Below are positions 18,065-26,611 of a stretch of DNA of 50,548 nt, one piece after another; position 1 is the stretch's first letter, and each line of letters begins with the position of its first letter. The notes under the pieces are model-generated. The model saw only the letters and a program-made list of their open reading frames with translations. It ran no database searches and was not told where the DNA came from. Source of the stretch: Chloroflexi bacterium UBA4733 (lineage in GTDB: Bacteria; Chloroflexota; UBA4733); NCBI GenBank assembly GCA_002404055.1, contig DHIZ01000293.1:23535-74082 (forward strand), read 5' to 3'. Made by a program: the position numbers and the translations under genes.

Positions 18065-18119
18065 CTTGTTCGTTCAGCAACTGGACAAACCTCCTGAGGC
18101 CCGAACGGAGCGCTCATTC

Positions 18120-19547
18120 ATGGATCTCCCACTCTTCAGCCCACGTCTCGGTGATCACATCGGCCTCGCGGAGAAGCGACGGCGGCTGCTGCGCTTCCAC
18201 TGGGTCGAGATGGAGGTCATGGAAACCCTGGCATCCTGGTCGGAGACGATGGTCCACATCCCGGTTCGCGTCATGATCGGCCGGCATATCTGGGAGCAGG
18301 CTGTGCATTGCGACCGGCTCGGTTGGGCCCTGCGCAACCTGAAGTACATGGGCCGGGTTGCCGGCACGCACGCGCCAACCGACGAATTCGTGCGCTACTG
18401 CGAAGCGCTCCACGCCGTGGAAGACCCGGCGTTACGTCTGGTGGGCATGTACCAGGTGTTGATCCCGGCGCTCGCCCGCGAGGAGGACGCCTACCTGGAG
18501 GCAACCGACCCGCTCGCCGATGCCAACGCCGTCGAGGCGCTCGAACTCTGCCGACAACAACACGCTGCCCAGCAGCGCTGGGCCGAGCGCATGCTGGCGA
18601 CGCTCCTCCCGGCGCCGGCCGAGCGGCGCCGCGCCGCAGACTTCGCCCATGCCCAACACCTGGCGCTGCTGGCCGCCGGCGGGATCGGCACGGACGGGGC
18701 GGCAGCTTACTTCTTGCCCTACCAGGGCTGGCCCGAAGCCGAAGAGTCGAGGGCGGCGCGCTCCGAACTGCCGTCCGCGATCGGCCAGTGGCAGTCCACC
18801 GGCTATCGATATGCCAAACGCTTCGAGCCTGGGGTGACCAGGCTGCGCTGGGATAGCCGGTTCCGCTACGCGGAGTCGCCGGCCGAGCTGGCGATCACGC
18901 CGCCGGCAGAAACGGTCGAGGGGCTGGTCCACTGGCTGCACGGCCTGTTCCACGGCGAATGCCAGACGGTTGACCGCATGGGCTGGCTGCTCGTCGACTT
19001 TCCCGATTTGCCCTGGGACATGCGCAAAGATATGGCGCAACAGGCCTGGGAAGAAGCCCGCCACATCCAGATCGGCGCCCAACTGATCGAGGGTCTCGGC
19101 GGACGGCTCGGGCAGTATCCCTTCCCGCCCTACTTCCAGCATCTCCGGCGCGATCATCACCATCCGGTGATGCACATGGTGATGGGGAATATCATGGGCG
19201 AAGGCAGCGCCGCCGCCCAAACCAACGTGGCGCTGAAGTACACCGCCGGGTGGGGCAACGACTGGCTCCGCCACGGGTTGGAGCACCTCTCTGGCGACGA
19301 GATTGTCCACGTCAACTTCGGCAAACGCTGGGGGAAGCAGCTCGCCCTTGCCGATTCCGACCGCTACTGGGAGGAAGGCAAACGCCAGGCGCACGTTGCG
19401 GTAGCGGCCATCGAAGTGGTCAGACAGGACTTTGGCTATACGGTCGATCCTGGCCGACAGTGCGAACGAGTCGACCGCGAGTTCGACGCGTTGCTCCAGG
19501 GGCAGCCGGCAACTGCTGTCGAGCCGGTCGATCGTGACGCCTATTAG
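18120..19547 (+). CDS. Ferritin-like diiron protein (DUF455-like), two-domain
   Basis: A 475-residue, all-helical protein. The C-terminal half carries a full diiron ligand set for a ferritin-like fold: Glu280 (HGEC), Glu312 and His315 (EEARH), Glu361 (MGEGS), Glu394 and His397 (DEIVH). The N-terminal half repeats part of the pattern (Glu30-35, then WEQAVH at 58-63), suggesting an old internal duplication with an incomplete site. The role could be oxidation of a small substrate or metal handling. The ATG at 18120 is preceded by GGAGCG; an upstream extension of the frame begins inside the promoter and is rejected. It is divergent from the ROK gene and shares its control region. Confidence 0.75.
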   Translation: MDLPLFSPRLGDHIGLAEKRRRLLRFHWVEMEVMETLASWSETMVHIPVRVMIGRHIWEQAVHCDRLGWALRNLKYMGRVAGTHAPTDEFVRYCEALHAVEDPALRLVGMYQVLIPALAREEDAYLEATDPLADANAVEALELCRQQHAAQQRWAERMLATLLPAPAERRRAADFAHAQHLALLAAGGIGTDGAAAYFLPYQGWPEAEESRAARSELPSAIGQWQSTGYRYAKRFEPGVTRLRWDSRFRYAESPAELAITPPAETVEGLVHWLHGLFHGECQTVDRMGWLLVDFPDLPWDMRKDMAQQAWEEARHIQIGAQLIEGLGGRLGQYPFPPYFQHLRRDHHHPVMHMVMGNIMGEGSAAAQTNVALKYTAGWGNDWLRHGLEHLSGDEIVHVNFGKRWGKQLALADSDRYWEEGKRQAHVAVAAIEVVRQDFGYTVDPGRQCERVDREFDALLQGQPATAVEPVDRDAY

Positions 19548-19627
19548 TCGAGAGCAGACGGCGCCGGTTCCTGGATGCTTCGCGCGTTGCCGACAGATCA
19601 GCGGACGTCACGAGAAGGGGGATTCCA

Positions 19628-19768
19628 GTGGATGATGTTGGAATGGGCACGTCGGTCACGAGCCGCCGCGCCCTCGTCCGATCAGGCGCGTTGGGGCTGG
19701 CCGCGCTGCAGAAAGTGCCAGCCGCCATCCAACTCAAGCTGGATAAGGCACTCCATGCCGGCAATTAG
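19628..19768 (+). pseudogene. Miniature relic of a binding lipoprotein (both ends kept)
   Basis: A 46-codon frame with its own ribosome site (AGGGGG) and GTG start. It begins with a twin-arginine signal start (TSRRALVRSGALGLAAL) and jumps straight to the C-terminus of a binding protein (QKVPAAIQLKLDKALHAGN). The tail matches the end of the protein at 4660-6021 (QKAQAAMQIKLDKALHVGA). About 400 residues are missing, including lipobox and both lobes. The junction is at about 19704-19712. The rest of the 318-base gap between 19548 and 19865 shows nothing else. Confidence 0.85.
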
Positions 19769-19865
19769 GGGGCATTTGACGCGAAGATCAGCATTGTCTT
19801 GCAGCGCCATGCCATGCAAGGTATGGTCGTCATTGGCCTGAACGGCCAGCGTCTGGAGGAACAGC

Positions 19866-20651
19866 GTGTCTGAGTTCGTGTTACCCGTTCGCTACTATCG
19901 CCATCACACCGACCCCGGCGTGCCGTGCGTTGAGGCCAACTTTCAGTACGCCCAGCACACGTTGCGCATCCCGACCGATCAAGCTGCCCTGATCCTGGTC
20001 GATGTCTGGGATGTCCATCCCGTTGCCAGCCACCTGGCCCGTACTGATGAGATCACCCGAACGCGCATCGTGCCGGTTGTCGAGGCAGCCCGCAAGGCGG
20101 GTGTGACGGTGATTCACGCCCCCTCGCTGCCGATCGCCAAGAAGTATCCGCAATGGGTGCGCTACGCTGAGGACGTCGACCCTCAGTCGAGCCCGACGGG
20201 CGAACGCTGGCCACCGCCGACCTTCGCCCGTCGGGAGGGGGACTACGCCCAGTTCGCCCGGCCGGCCGAGCCGATGATGGACCTCTGGCAGGATCGGCTG
20301 GCAGCACGGCGCATCCTGGCGGATGTGGAACCTGAGGCTGACGACTTTGTCGTGGGGACCGGTGAGCAATTGCAGCGACTGCTGGCGGACCGTCAGATTC
20401 TCCATCTGTTCTACGTCGGCTTCGCCACCAACATCTGTGTGCCGTTCCGCGACTACGGCATGCGTGCCTTCCGCAAGCGCGGCTACAACCCCATCCTACT
20501 GCGCGACTGCACCACGGCCATTGAGGCGCACGACACCGTCGATGACCTCCTCATCACCAGGCTGGCAATTCGAGACTTTGAGATGATGGACATTGCCTGG
20601 ACGGCGACCGGGGAGGACTTTCTCCGAGTTTGTGGTCAGCGGCGGCCGTGA
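19866..20651 (+). CDS. Isochorismatase-like cysteine hydrolase
   Basis: A 261-residue member of the isochorismatase/nicotinamidase family. The strand ALILVDVWD holds the catalytic Asp46, and Cys191 lies in the motif FATNICVPF (the usual non-proline cis-peptide region). The fold could hydrolyse an amide or a vinyl ether; the true substrate cannot be told. The first ~35 residues (VRYYRHHTDPGVPCVEANFQYA) form an N-terminal extension that wraps the substrate in some relatives. The GTG start has GGAGGA five bases upstream. It stands alone downstream of the SBP relic. Confidence 0.85.
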   Translation: MSEFVLPVRYYRHHTDPGVPCVEANFQYAQHTLRIPTDQAALILVDVWDVHPVASHLARTDEITRTRIVPVVEAARKAGVTVIHAPSLPIAKKYPQWVRYAEDVDPQSSPTGERWPPPTFARREGDYAQFARPAEPMMDLWQDRLAARRILADVEPEADDFVVGTGEQLQRLLADRQILHLFYVGFATNICVPFRDYGMRAFRKRGYNPILLRDCTTAIEAHDTVDDLLITRLAIRDFEMMDIAWTATGEDFLRVCGQRRP

Positions 20652-20742
20652 CCGTGCGATGGCGGCCAGCCTGGCGAGCATACGGCTCGGGCGTGGCTCA
20701 CCGGGTCAAGCGCATGCTATGCTCGTCGCCGGGAGAGCGAAC

Positions 20743-21690
20743 GTGATCAACACAAGCGTCGTCGACCTGGAAGCGCTCCTGGCGGATGACCCGACGTTCG
20801 AGGAGCAGGATGAGCCTTTGGCGACCCAGCACCACCGCGACGTGATCGACTCGCTCTATTACTCGCTGCGCGAGCGCCTGGCCGGCCCCAGTTTGAGTGT
20901 GGCGGCGGAAGTGCGCATCTATCGCGACCTGGCGGCCGTAGCGGCGCGAGCCTTTCGCGAGCCGGACCTGCTGGTGTCCCTCGACCGGCCCGATTATGCC
21001 AGGGTGATCTACCTGCTGAGCGACGAGGGGAAGGCTCCAGACTTCGTGTTGGAGGTGCTGTCGGAGACGACGTACCTCAACGACCTCGGCGAGAAGCGGC
21101 GCTGGTACCGAGCGATCGGCGTGCGCGAGTACGTGGTGGCCGACCCCGAGGGGAAGTATGCTGGAGCGCGGCGGCTGCAACGCTGGCGGTTGGAGGACGA
21201 GCGGCCGGAGAGCAACGCGCCGCCGGACGTTGGGCTGGAGGGCGAGCGCATCGCCAGCCTGGTGTTGCCGTTCGGTCTGGTGGTGCGCAATGGTTGGGTG
21301 CGGCTGGTGGACCCGGCGACCGGGGAGGAACTGCCCTTGCTGCGGGAACAACTGGCGCAGGGGCGACTGGAGGCCGAACTGCGGCGCGAGGCGCAGGCCC
21401 AGGCACGCGAGGAGTTGGAACGGCGTTTGATCGCACAAGCCGAGGCACGCGAGGAGTTGGAACGGCGTCGAGCGGCGGAGGCACGCACGCGCGAGGAACT
21501 GGAACGGCGCCTGGCAGCAGAAGCCAGGCAGCAAGAGGCGGAAGCCCGGCGGCAGGAGGCGGAGGTCCGGCAGCAAGAGGCGGAGGCCCGTAGCGCGACG
21601 GAGACCGCCGCGCGGTTGGCAGCCGAAGAGGAGATCGCCCGCTTGCGGCGGCAACTGCAGCATCCCCCTGGTCATGGTGTTCGGAGTTAG
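20743..21690 (+). CDS. Uma2-family endonuclease with coiled-coil tail
   Basis: A 315-residue protein. The first ~200 residues match the Uma2/DUF820 restriction-endonuclease-like fold: PDLLVSLDRPDY, APDFVLEVLSETTYLNDLGEKRRWYRAIGVREYVVADPE, with the Asp-x-Glu-x pattern of the PD-(D/E)xK core. The last ~95 residues form a charged coiled coil built of repeats such as AREELERR and RRQEAEVRQQEAEAR. The GTG at 20743 is chosen for its GGGAGA site. Function in the cell is unknown for the family. Its stop lies four bases from the end of the convergent oxidoreductase gene. Confidence 0.85.
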   Translation: MINTSVVDLEALLADDPTFEEQDEPLATQHHRDVIDSLYYSLRERLAGPSLSVAAEVRIYRDLAAVAARAFREPDLLVSLDRPDYARVIYLLSDEGKAPDFVLEVLSETTYLNDLGEKRRWYRAIGVREYVVADPEGKYAGARRLQRWRLEDERPESNAPPDVGLEGERIASLVLPFGLVVRNGWVRLVDPATGEELPLLREQLAQGRLEAELRREAQAQAREELERRLIAQAEAREELERRRAAEARTREELERRLAAEARQQEAEARRQEAEVRQQEAEARSATETAARLAAEEEIARLRRQLQHPPGHGVRS

Positions 21691-21694
21691 CCTC

Positions 21695-22750
21695 CTACAC
21701 CGGGCTCAAGGCGCGACATTGCTCCAGGACCGCAATCTGGCGGCGGATGCTCTGCGGGGTGATGGCGAGCGGCGCCCCCTGGCGGAGCGTGGCATAGAGG
21801 TCGGCGTAGAGCCGCTTGTTGCTGGCGCGCGGCGCTTCTCCGGCGAGGTCGGCGGACTCCTCGACCCAGGGCAGTTCTTCGCGGTTGTAGGTACGGTCGG
21901 GCGTCGGCTCGCGGTCGACGGGACGCGCGGGGAGCTTCGCCGCGTCGACGTACCTCCAGCGCAGGCGGCTGTGCGTGCCTGCGAGACCGCCGCTGGTCCC
22001 CAGCACCAGCCAGGGCTCCTGAGGATAGGCGCAGGCGTTGCTAAACTCCAGGTCGATCAGCGGCGCACCCGGAGCATGCAGGAGCACTTTCACGTGGTCT
22101 TCGGCATCGCCGGAGGAAAGCGGCGTACACTCCATATGGCAGAAGACGCGCGGCGCGGCATCGCCAAGGAGCAGTAGGGCTTGATCGATGGCGTGAGAGC
22201 CGTCGTTGTTGAGGCTGCCGCCACCGAACTCCTTGAGCGTTTGCCAGTCCCAGCGTCGCCGGAAGGAGTGCCAGTTGATACGGACCTGGAGGATGCGGCC
22301 GAGCTTCCCAGAGTCCAGCACTTCGCGCACCTTGAGAAAGTCGGCGGCGTAGCGGGAGTTCTGACTGCCGGAGAGCACGCGGCCGGTGGACTGGGCGACA
22401 GCGAGCATGCTGTCCGCTTCGGCCAGACTCGGAGCGAACGGCTTCTCGACGAGCACATCCTTCCCTGCCTGCATGGCAGCGATGGCCTCGGCCGGGTGCA
22501 GGTGGCTCGGGGTGGCGAGGACGACGAGCTCGACCGCGCCATCGGCCAGCAGGCCGGCCAGGTCCGGGTAGGCGCGGCAGCCCAGCCGCGTCCGGGCCTC
22601 TTGCTGGCGTTCGACGTTCGGGTCCGAGACGGCGACGACGCGGTACTGCTCGGGCATGTCGGCCAGCGCGTTGACGTGGAGGTTCCAGCCGGAGCGGCCC
22701 AGTCCTGCGATGCCGACGCGGATCGGGTCGGTGGCGGTTTGCGTGTACAT
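21695..22750 (-). CDS. Gfo/Idh/MocA family oxidoreductase
   Basis: A 351-residue NAD(P)-dependent sugar or inositol dehydrogenase. The Rossmann strand is [19 protein letters not shown], the family signature EKPFAPS lies near residue 100, and the substrate domain shows [21 protein letters not shown] with a conserved Asp and His. The ATG at 22750 has AGGAGA upstream; the open frame continues further 5' without sense. It is divergent from queC. A role in sugar oxidation fits the neighbouring catabolic genes. Confidence 0.92.
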   Translation of the reverse strand: MYTQTATDPIRVGIAGLGRSGWNLHVNALADMPEQYRVVAVSDPNVERQQEARTRLGCRAYPDLAGLLADGAVELVVLATPSHLHPAEAIAAMQAGKDVLVEKPFAPSLAEADSMLAVAQSTGRVLSGSQNSRYAADFLKVREVLDSGKLGRILQVRINWHSFRRRWDWQTLKEFGGGSLNNDGSHAIDQALLLLGDAAPRVFCHMECTPLSSGDAEDHVKVLLHAPGAPLIDLEFSNACAYPQEPWLVLGTSGGLAGTHSRLRWRYVDAAKLPARPVDREPTPDRTYNREELPWVEESADLAGEAPRASNKRLYADLYATLRQGAPLAITPQSIRRQIAVLEQCRALSPV

Positions 22751-22770
22751 GCGCTCGTTCTCCTGTCGTG

Positions 22771-22860
22771 CTACGCCATGCCCAGCAATCGGGCCATGGC
22801 GCTTCCCATGATAAGGTGGTACTGCTCCTGCGTGCGGATCAACGTCGGCAGCAGGGGAGG
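22771..22860 (-). pseudogene. Possible C-terminal stub of an amidohydrolase
   Basis: Just upstream of the oxidoreductase gene, the minus strand reads [15 protein letters not shown], then AMARLLGMA and a stop. This resembles the last helix of amidohydrolase-2 proteins (ILGGNAARLLG). No start or upstream domain remains, because queC occupies the other side. The match is short and could be chance. Confidence 0.25.
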
Positions 22861-22867
22861 ACGTGCG

Positions 22868-23581
22868 ATGTCGGCGGGACCGAAAGCAGTCGTGTTGCTC
22901 AGCGGTGGTCTGGATTCCACGACCACCCTCGCCATCGCCCAACAGCAAGGGTTTGTCGTGTATGCCCTCACCTTTCGCTACGGGCAGCGACACGACGTCG
23001 AGATTGCGGCGGCGCGGCGAATCGCCGGGCAGTACGGTGTCACCCAGCACGTCATTGCCGAGATCGATCTGCGCCAGTTCGGCGGCTCAGCCCTCACCAG
23101 TGACATCGCTGTGCCGAAGTCGCGCGGGCTGAGCGAGATGGCCGAGGGCATCCCGGTGACCTACGTCCCCGCCCGCAACACCATCTTCCTCTCCTTTGCC
23201 CTGGCCTGGGCGGAAGTGCTGGAAGCCAACGACATCTTCATCGGTGTCAACGCCCTCGACTACAGCGGCTACCCCGACTGCCGGCCGGAGTACATCGCCG
23301 CCTACCAGGCGATGGCCAACCTGGCGACGAAAGCCGGTGTCGAAGGCCGGCAGCGCCTGACCATCCACACGCCGCTGATCGCCCTCAGCAAGGCCGAGAT
23401 CATCCGCCGTGGCCTCAATATGGGCGTGGATTACGCGCTGACTATCACTTGCTACGACCCGAGTCCCAGCGGGGTGCCCTGCGGTCAGTGCGACGCCTGC
23501 CAACTGCGCAGCAAAGGCTTCGCCGAGAATGGGATGGATGATCCGGCGGTTGCGCAGCCGTGGGCAGCAGCGCCGCTCTGA
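22868..23581 (+). CDS. queC: 7-cyano-7-deazaguanine synthase QueC
   Basis: The ATP-dependent enzyme that turns 7-carboxy-7-deazaguanine and ammonia into preQ0, the precursor of queuosine in tRNA. The PP-loop [11 protein letters not shown] (residues 10-20) binds ATP. A four-cysteine zinc site closes the protein (Cys195, 205, 208, 211). At 237 residues it is full length. The ATG has GGGGAGG upstream. It leads the run queC-queE-queD-folE2; queD and folE2 are broken here, so the pathway cannot start from GTP with these copies. Confidence 0.96.
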   Translation: MSAGPKAVVLLSGGLDSTTTLAIAQQQGFVVYALTFRYGQRHDVEIAAARRIAGQYGVTQHVIAEIDLRQFGGSALTSDIAVPKSRGLSEMAEGIPVTYVPARNTIFLSFALAWAEVLEANDIFIGVNALDYSGYPDCRPEYIAAYQAMANLATKAGVEGRQRLTIHTPLIALSKAEIIRRGLNMGVDYALTITCYDPSPSGVPCGQCDACQLRSKGFAENGMDDPAVAQPWAAAPL

Positions 23582-23629
23582 GCCGATGACGCGGCAAGGA
23601 CGGTCGATCGTGGAAGGAGCAGAGGCGCA

Positions 23630-24268
23630 ATGAGCTATGCGGTCAAGGAAATCTTCTATACCTTGCAGGGCGAAGGCGCCAATGCCGGCCGCCCGGCCGT
23701 CTTCTGTCGCTTCGCCGGCTGCAATCTCTGGAGCGGACGCGAGGCAGATCGGGCGACGGCGGTCTGTACGTTCTGTGACACCGACTTCGTCGGGACCGAT
23801 GGTTCCGGCGGCGGCAAGTTCGCCTCGGCCGCTTCGCTCGCCGCCGCAGTCGCGGCGCAGTGGCCGGCAGAGGCGCCGCGCGCCCGGCCATTAGTCGTCT
23901 GTACCGGCGGGGAACCGTTGCTCCAACTCGACGAACCCGCCATTGCTGCCTTGCAAGCCACCGGCTTTGAGGTGGCGGTGGAGACGAACGGCACGCAAGC
24001 AGCGCCAAAGGGCCTCGACTGGATCTGCATGAGCCCGAAAGCAGGAGCCCCCCTCCTGCTGCAGCGTGGTGACGAACTCAAGCTCGTGTATCCCCAACCG
24101 CTCGCCATGCCCGAACGCTTTGCTACCCTGGCGTTCCGGCACTTCTTCTTGCAGCCGATGGATGGGCCGCAGCGAGACCGGAATACGCAACTCGCCGTCC
24201 GCTATTGCCTGGATCATCCGCAGTGGCGGCTCAGTCTCCAGACGCATAAATTCCTGGGCATACCGTAG
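23630..24268 (+). CDS. queE: 7-carboxy-7-deazaguanine synthase QueE
   Basis: A 212-residue radical-SAM enzyme that contracts 6-carboxytetrahydropterin into the deazaguanine ring. The N-terminus is VKEIFYTLQGEGANAGRPAVF. The iron-sulfur cysteines are spaced as in the E. coli type rather than the classic CX3CX2C: Cys31, Cys46, Cys49 (CX14CX2C). CTGGEPLLQ is the SAM-binding GGE motif. It lies 48 bases after queC and 11 bases before the broken queD, all on one strand. Confidence 0.95.
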   Translation: MSYAVKEIFYTLQGEGANAGRPAVFCRFAGCNLWSGREADRATAVCTFCDTDFVGTDGSGGGKFASAASLAAAVAAQWPAEAPRARPLVVCTGGEPLLQLDEPAIAALQATGFEVAVETNGTQAAPKGLDWICMSPKAGAPLLLQRGDELKLVYPQPLAMPERFATLAFRHFFLQPMDGPQRDRNTQLAVRYCLDHPQWRLSLQTHKFLGIP

Positions 24269-24279
24269 GAGGGCAGGGC

Positions 24280-24427
24280 ATGGAGATCTTCAAGGAGTTC
24301 ACTTTTGAGGCGGCGCACCGCCCGCTGGATCTGGCAGCGTCTGCGACCGGGGTTGCCCCAACTCTCCAGCGTGGTGATACGTGAAACCTGCACGTCTGGG
24401 TGCATCTATGGCGGGGAGGACGAGTGA
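24280..24427 (+). pseudogene. queD: queD with internal deletion and frameshift
   Basis: 6-carboxytetrahydropterin synthase makes the substrate of QueE. Here the ATG, its GGAGGG site and the first 14 residues ([14 protein letters not shown]) are correct, then the sequence jumps to the C-terminus. In another frame it reads [20 protein letters not shown], then the family tail [10 protein letters not shown], ending at the TGA 24425-24427. About 70 residues are missing, with the catalytic Cys and two zinc histidines. The junction at about 24318-24326 changes frame, so the first frame stops at 24384. Its stop still overlaps the GTG of folE2 by four bases, a relic of translational coupling. Confidence 0.85.
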
Positions 24428-24922
24428 CCGTGGAGGATGTGCAGAGCCGGCCGGATGGTCGCTGCATTGATCTTGATCAAGTGGGCGTGAGTGATCTGCG
24501 CTATCCCATCATCGTCCTTGATCGTGACCAGGAGCGGCAGCAGCCTCTGCCCCTGCAGCAAGGCGATCAGCGATTACGGCGCCCACAGTCAGCGCGGGCA
24601 TATTCAACTCGACGTGCGTAGTCGTCAATCGGTGACCGGTGAGCCGGCACTGATCTGGATTGAAGAGCTGATAGCAGTGGCGGAGCAAGCAGCATCGGCA
24701 CCCGTCTACCCGCTACTCAAGCGGAGCGACGAACGGCATGTGACGATGCAGGCCTATGACAACCCGGTCTTCGTCGAGGACATGGTGCGCAACGTCGCCG
24801 TACACCTTCGAGCAGACGAGCGTGTTATCTGGTTTCAGATTCACGCCGTCAATCAGGAGAGCATCCACAATCACAGTGCCTTTGCCAGGGTGGCGTGGTC
24901 GCGTCCCGAGGCCATCAGTTGA
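24424..24922 (+). pseudogene. folE2: folE2 (GTP cyclohydrolase I type B) with internal deletion and frameshift
   Basis: FolE2 opens the pathway by converting GTP to dihydroneopterin triphosphate. The 5' part reads VEDVQSRPDGRCIDLDQVG, then VSDLRYPIIVLDR. The 3' part, one frame over, reads LCPCSKAISDYGAHSQRG through VTMQAYDNPVFVEDMVRN and ends NQESIHNHSAFARVAW. These are the two ends of the family. Around 90-100 residues between them (the PHHFKGTHMSRF region) are deleted. The junction is at about 24536-24546 around a CAG string. The active-site Cys and His survive, but the fold and frame do not. Confidence 0.85.
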
Positions 24923-24963
24923 GGGACCTGATGGTAACTGAATGGCAGGAATCCAGATGGGAA

Positions 24964-25767
24964 TCAACGTCGCGTTGCCAGCAGGGCAGCCAGATTGGCG
25001 CCCAGGATACGCCGCTTGTGCTCCTCGGCGATGGGGGCCAGCAGGACGCGGCCGATCTGGTGGGTGGGGCACATCCAAGGGAAGTCGGAGCCGTAGTGCA
25101 GCTTCGCCGCGCCGACCTTCTGCACCACCTCGGCAAAAGCGCCGAAGGGACAGCCGGAACTGGCGAGGTCGAGGTAGACGTTCGGCTCCTCCACGGCGAC
25201 CGTCAGGATGGCAGCGCCGCCGCCGCCTCCGGCACCGGCGTGCGCCACGATGATGTGGGCTCCGGGGTAGGCGCGGGCGGTGCGGCGCAGGGTGTCGGCG
25301 CTACCGACGCCGTGGCTGATCAGGGGCAGCCGATGGGCGTCAGCGAAGGCAAGGCCGACCGTGTAGGCCGGGCCGTCGAACGGGTACTTGTGGACCCCCG
25401 TGTGGAACTTGATGCCGCGCGCACCGGCGTCGAAACAGCGCTGCACCTCGTTTTGCAGTTCCTCCGGGCGGTGAGGGTCGGGCACGACGTAGGCCAGCAG
25501 CCGGTCGGGGAAGGCGCGTGCGGCAGCCAGCGACAGGTCGTTGCCGCCGCGCATGTCGCTGGTGATGGCGAGCGTCGAGAAGACGCAGGCCTGGTCGATG
25601 CCGATGCGGTCCATCGTGCGCACCAGCGCCGCTGCATCGTTGCCGGGCTGGAAGAAGCCGGCGTGCGGCCCGAGGTGGCAATGGCCGTCGATGACCTGCA
25701 CGCCGGTCAGCGGCAGGCCCGCCAGCGCGGATTCGGCCAGGGACAGAGCGGCCGGTGCGGCGATCAT
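24964..25767 (-). CDS. Amidohydrolase-2 family protein
   Basis: A 267-residue TIM-barrel metal hydrolase or decarboxylase of the amidohydrolase_2 type. The metal motif DGHCHLG is near residue 27, GIKFHTG supplies the next ligand region, VAHAG a further His, and YGSDFPW the conserved Asp near the C-terminus. The ATG overlaps the stop of the preceding gene by four bases (ATGA), so the two are coupled and may form a heteromer. Lactone hydrolysis of sugar acids is a typical role, but the substrate is open. Confidence 0.87.
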   Translation of the reverse strand: MIAAPAALSLAESALAGLPLTGVQVIDGHCHLGPHAGFFQPGNDAAALVRTMDRIGIDQACVFSTLAITSDMRGGNDLSLAAARAFPDRLLAYVVPDPHRPEELQNEVQRCFDAGARGIKFHTGVHKYPFDGPAYTVGLAFADAHRLPLISHGVGSADTLRRTARAYPGAHIIVAHAGAGGGGGAAILTVAVEEPNVYLDLASSGCPFGAFAEVVQKVGAAKLHYGSDFPWMCPTHQIGRVLLAPIAEEHKRRILGANLAALLATRR

Positions 25768-26534
25768 AGCAGGCAGCCTTCCAGCAGGTGGCGGAGGGTG
25801 CCGCCCCCAACGGCGGCAAGGGCCTCAGGCTCCAACCCGGCGTAGGTGAGCCCGGTCAGCGGCAGGGCCGCGTCCCAGACGGGCAAGCCCGTGCCGAAGA
25901 CGAGCCGCTGCGTCCCCCAGCGCTCGACGATGAGGCGGATGGCATCGTGCCCTTGCAGATAGGAGGTTTCCAGCACCAGATTCGGGCAGCGGTCGAGCAG
26001 GGGGAAGAGCGTGCGGAAGTTGGCCTGAGGCTCGCGGAGCAGGACCAGGGGCAGCGTTGGATAGGTCCGGCAGGTGCGTTCGATGAAGCCCCAGGGCCGC
26101 CCCTCGCTCCAGTGGCGATTGTCCATGTCCAGCAGCAACGGCACCTGCCGGTCCGCCAGCGCTGCCAGGAGCGGGTCCACTTCCCAGGGCTCCAGTGAAA
26201 GGCGATAGGCGACCGGGCAGAGGCGCGCTGCCCGCGCCCCAGCCGCCAACAGTTGCGCCACCTGTTGCGGCTCAGGCGGCACTTCGCCGGTGCCGGATGG
26301 CAGCACCACCCAACAGGCAACCAATCGTTCGTCGCCGGCAATCTCCTCGGTCAGGCGCCGGTTGCCAGTCGTCACGTCGTGCCACTTCGCCAGCGTGTGC
26401 GTCACAAGACCCTGGACGATGCCGAAACAATCCAGTGTTGAGAGGAGGTCGGCGCGGCACTCCGGCGCTCCTGGTGGTCGTAACGGCATCGGGCCCAGCA
26501 GGATGTTGGCGTCGAATAGTGGCGGACGGGCCAC
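25764..26534 (-). CDS. Amidohydrolase-2 family protein, divergent
   Basis: A 256-residue protein with the overall amidohydrolase_2 layout (FDANILLGP near the N-terminus, VPLLLDMDNRHW, LVLETSYLQGHDAIRLIVERWG, VFGTGLPVWD). The metal-binding HxH of the first strand is replaced by D-A-N, and the final SDxP motif by TGLP. It therefore probably lacks a normal metal site and may be a non-catalytic partner of the gene that overlaps it downstream. The GTG start has GAGGGAG upstream. It lies 77 bases after a binding-lipoprotein gene. Confidence 0.8.
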   Translation of the reverse strand: MARPPLFDANILLGPMPLRPPGAPECRADLLSTLDCFGIVQGLVTHTLAKWHDVTTGNRRLTEEIAGDERLVACWVVLPSGTGEVPPEPQQVAQLLAAGARAARLCPVAYRLSLEPWEVDPLLAALADRQVPLLLDMDNRHWSEGRPWGFIERTCRTYPTLPLVLLREPQANFRTLFPLLDRCPNLVLETSYLQGHDAIRLIVERWGTQRLVFGTGLPVWDAALPLTGLTYAGLEPEALAAVGGGTLRHLLEGCLL

Positions 26535-26611
26535 GGGTACTCCCTCTTCCTTCTCGGTAGCGCCGGTCTCCAGCCTGGTCGGCTGCAGCCCGCTCGATTC
26601 CGGCGGCGGCG

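Noticed and set aside
24912..24934. Stem-loop CCATCAG/CTGATGG after folE2 as a terminator
   Set aside because: The stem is only seven bases and no T-tract follows; it is too weak to call.
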